Positions 5,723 to 6,787 of a DNA stretch of 6,787 nucleotides are shown in pieces; the first letter of the stretch is position 1, and each line of letters begins with the position of its first letter. The stretch is from positions 1 through 6,787 of the forward strand of contig SLQH01000080.1 of assembly GCA_007131555.1 (NCBI GenBank). The letters are read 5' to 3'. The notes under the pieces were generated by a model. That model was given only the letters and a program-made list of their open reading frames with translations, did not search any database and had not been told where the DNA came from. The DNA is from Planctomycetota bacterium. Its GTDB lineage: Bacteria; Planctomycetota; UBA11346. Made by a program: the position numbers and the translations under genes.

Positions 5723-5810
5723 ACCGGCCCCTACCGTGTCGGAAATCCCCTGTGGCACGGCATTGTGTGGGATTGTACACCACGGTCTGACTGCCGCACT
5801 CTCTCGGCGC

Positions 5811-5839
5811 TTGTCTGTCTCCTCTGGTCAAGATACCAT
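5811..5839 (+). promoter_or_regulatory. Candidate leaderless promoter of the 226-residue membrane protein gene
   Basis: TTGTCT (5811-5816) and TACCAT (5834-5839) each match four of six consensus bases and are separated by the optimal 17 bases. TACCAT is of TAnnnT form and ends exactly six bases before the ATG at 5846, the same geometry as before folA. No Shine-Dalgarno is present, so a transcript that starts at the ATG is the simplest reading. Confidence 0.45.
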
Positions 5840-5845
5840 GCCTCC

Positions 5846-6526
5846 ATGAAGACTCCCAAGCGCAAGGACCCTCGCAGTTGGTTTTTGGCATTGTTGCTGG
5901 TCATTGTTGTCGTGGTAGCCTGGTTCATGGCCCCCTATTTCCTGCCCGTCTACGCCTGGTTGCATCTCGACTGGAACACCCTGGCGACTGAGACCGGTAT
6001 TCCCCTCGAACAACTCCAGGAAGAGCGGGACTTTGTGTTCCGCTATGCGCCCCGTGGCGAAAATGACCCCACACCCTGGCAGTTGATCAGTCACCGACAC
6101 GGTTCGGTAACCCCAGATTGGATGACTGATGAGCATGGCACCCTGATCGACGAATACCAGACCCTCATCCGGGTCCACATCGTCAGCGATGGCCACGGGG
6201 ATTCACCCAGCACCATGTGGATCAACGCCGGTATCACCTCCAATATCTACTGGGAAGCCCGCGGCTGGCGCTTGCCGCCAGGATCACTGGGCCGCAGTGG
6301 ACCGCGGGGCGTGGTCCTGATCCGCCAGAGTTCATGGCGCCGCTGCAATTACAGCCAAGCCCTCTTTTACGACGGAACCATCCGCCGGGGCCTGCGCCGC
6401 AGTGAGGACCTGGAGCGGGGCTGGATCAGCGACGACGACCCCTACCTGTTCCCATATCGTCAGGATGGATATCAACCACCTGAGAGACAGAAGGAAGAGC
6501 AGGAACCAGAGAATGACGAACCCTGA
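5846..6526 (+). CDS. Membrane-anchored protein of unknown function
   Basis: This 226-residue protein has a strongly basic N-terminus (MKTPKRKDPR), then a long hydrophobic segment (about 12-38) rich in Leu and Val that ends in aromatic and proline residues. This predicts one N-terminal signal anchor with the remaining ~185 residues outside the cytoplasm. The exported part has many Trp, Arg, Tyr and Asp, contains one cysteine in RRCNYS, and ends in a very acidic, Glu/Pro-rich tail (PERQKEEQEPENDEP). I do not recognise a family or catalytic motif. An upstream in-frame TTG at 5666 would add 60 residues unlike a signal and would put the hydrophobic segment in the middle, so I chose the ATG at 5846. 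No ribosome site is visible; see the candidate leaderless promoter. The gene is divergent from the Gln/Arg-rich gene and appears monocistronic. Confidence 0.72.
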   Translation: MKTPKRKDPRSWFLALLLVIVVVVAWFMAPYFLPVYAWLHLDWNTLATETGIPLEQLQEERDFVFRYAPRGENDPTPWQLISHRHGSVTPDWMTDEHGTLIDEYQTLIRVHIVSDGHGDSPSTMWINAGITSNIYWEARGWRLPPGSLGRSGPRGVVLIRQSSWRRCNYSQALFYDGTIRRGLRRSEDLERGWISDDDPYLFPYRQDGYQPPERQKEEQEPENDEP

Positions 6527-6610
6527 CCAAGCGACAAGCCATCAGCTTGCCAAAAAGCAATATCTCTGGCCACACTGCGGAGAAACCTGTAGAGGGTAGA
6601 CTGATACAAT

Positions 6611-6630
6611 GACTAGCGTTGACTAGCGTT
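6611..6630 (+). repeat. Perfect 10-bp tandem duplication
   Basis: GACTAGCGTT occurs twice in direct succession (6611-6620, 6621-6630). The last three bases of the second copy are also the first bases of the long inverted repeat that starts at 6628. It could be a small target-site or slippage duplication, or a binding site for a dimeric protein. Nothing else nearby decides this. Confidence 0.7.
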
Positions 6631-6699
6631 GCTTCAAGCCGCGGCGCGACGGACCTCGGCTGTCGCGGTCGGCATGGTTGCGCCGCGGGTTGAGGCAAC
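6628..6699 (+). other. Long imperfect hairpin, terminator or palindromic element
   Basis: A 23-position stem (6628-6650 with 6677-6699) has 20 Watson-Crick pairs, one G-G mismatch and two positions (6633/6694, 6648/6679) that are G-U only in plus-strand RNA. The 26-base loop has a further 4-bp stem, GACC/GGTC (6652-6655 with 6667-6670). It lies 101 bases after the 226-residue gene, in a 260-bp stretch (6527-6787) in which I see no supportable gene. The wobble direction fits a plus-strand transcript. No U-tract follows. It may be the 3' structure of that message, a small structured RNA, or one copy of a palindromic repeat. Confidence 0.5.
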
Positions 6700-6787
6700 G
6701 TGGGTTGAACATGGCCCCTGGGTAATTTGCTCATTTCGAAGCAGTTGATCAGAAAATGAACACCCAGTAGCACGAATGATGACTATA

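Noticed and set aside
5753..5767. Sigma-54 promoter-like TGGCACG
   Set aside because: The -24 half matches well, but the required GC of the -12 half at the correct spacing is absent (TG instead).
5666..5845. Upstream TTG start for the 226-residue protein
   Set aside because: It would add 60 residues without membrane or domain character and would place the basic signal-anchor start internally. The TTG also lies within the leader of the divergent gene.
6513..6599. 28-residue frame that overlaps the end of the 226-residue gene (two Cys, one His)
   Set aside because: Only a weak AGGA lies upstream, it has no hydrophobic or domain signal, and it is very short. Conservation data would be needed to revive it.
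6611..6710. Possible integron attC site
   Set aside because: GTTGAAC (6704-6710) fits the right core motif GTTRRRY, and the stem has attC-like size. However, no RYYYAAC partner lies on the left side, and there is no integrase or cassette array in the window.

Overview
This is a GC-rich bacterial chromosomal window with tightly packed genes. The cell envelope looks Gram-negative: there is one clear lipoprotein, two proteins with classical signal peptides, one single-pass anchored protein and an envelope-type glycosyltransferase. The short (type I) QueF and a large secreted protein with SBBP-like beta-propeller segments are compatible with a planctomycete-like or other non-gammaproteobacterial lineage. 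That placement is a weak inference, because no rRNA or tRNA marker is present.

Layout. Positions 1-116 hold a strong imperfect hairpin and no gene. Positions 117-1054 carry a two-gene minus-strand unit: a 53-residue single-pass membrane protein whose stop overlaps the start of a family 2 glycosyltransferase. A short divergent region (1055-1184) separates it from a plus-strand run: a small lipoprotein with a DUF4878/NTF2-like domain (1185-1529), dihydrofolate reductase folA (1634-2125) and the preQ0 reductase queF (2163-2672). After an AT-richer spacer comes a 731-residue secreted protein with beta-propeller-like segments (2784-4979). It converges on a minus-strand gene for a secreted Gln/Arg-rich repeat protein (5190-5654), with a hairpin on each side of the convergence point. 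A divergent plus-strand gene for a 226-residue membrane-anchored protein of unknown function (5846-6526) follows. The last 260 bases contain a 10-bp tandem duplication leading into a second long hairpin, and no gene I can support.

How the genes relate. folA and queF are 37 bp apart and probably cotranscribed. Both encode NADPH-dependent reductases of pathways (tetrahydrofolate, queuosine) that share the GTP cyclohydrolase I product. The other genes look like envelope functions with no evident joint pathway.

Most notable signals: (1) folA and the 226-residue gene lack Shine-Dalgarno sequences and each has a TAnnnT hexamer exactly 6 nt before ATG with a -35-like hexamer upstream, which suggests leaderless transcripts. 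(2) A perfect 15-bp inverted repeat brackets the small-membrane-protein/glycosyltransferase unit; inverting the segment would put the lipoprotein gene right behind the glycosyltransferase gene with its own ribosome site. (3) The 53-residue membrane protein is translationally coupled to the glycosyltransferase. I see no defence system, CRISPR array, transposase or complete mobile element.
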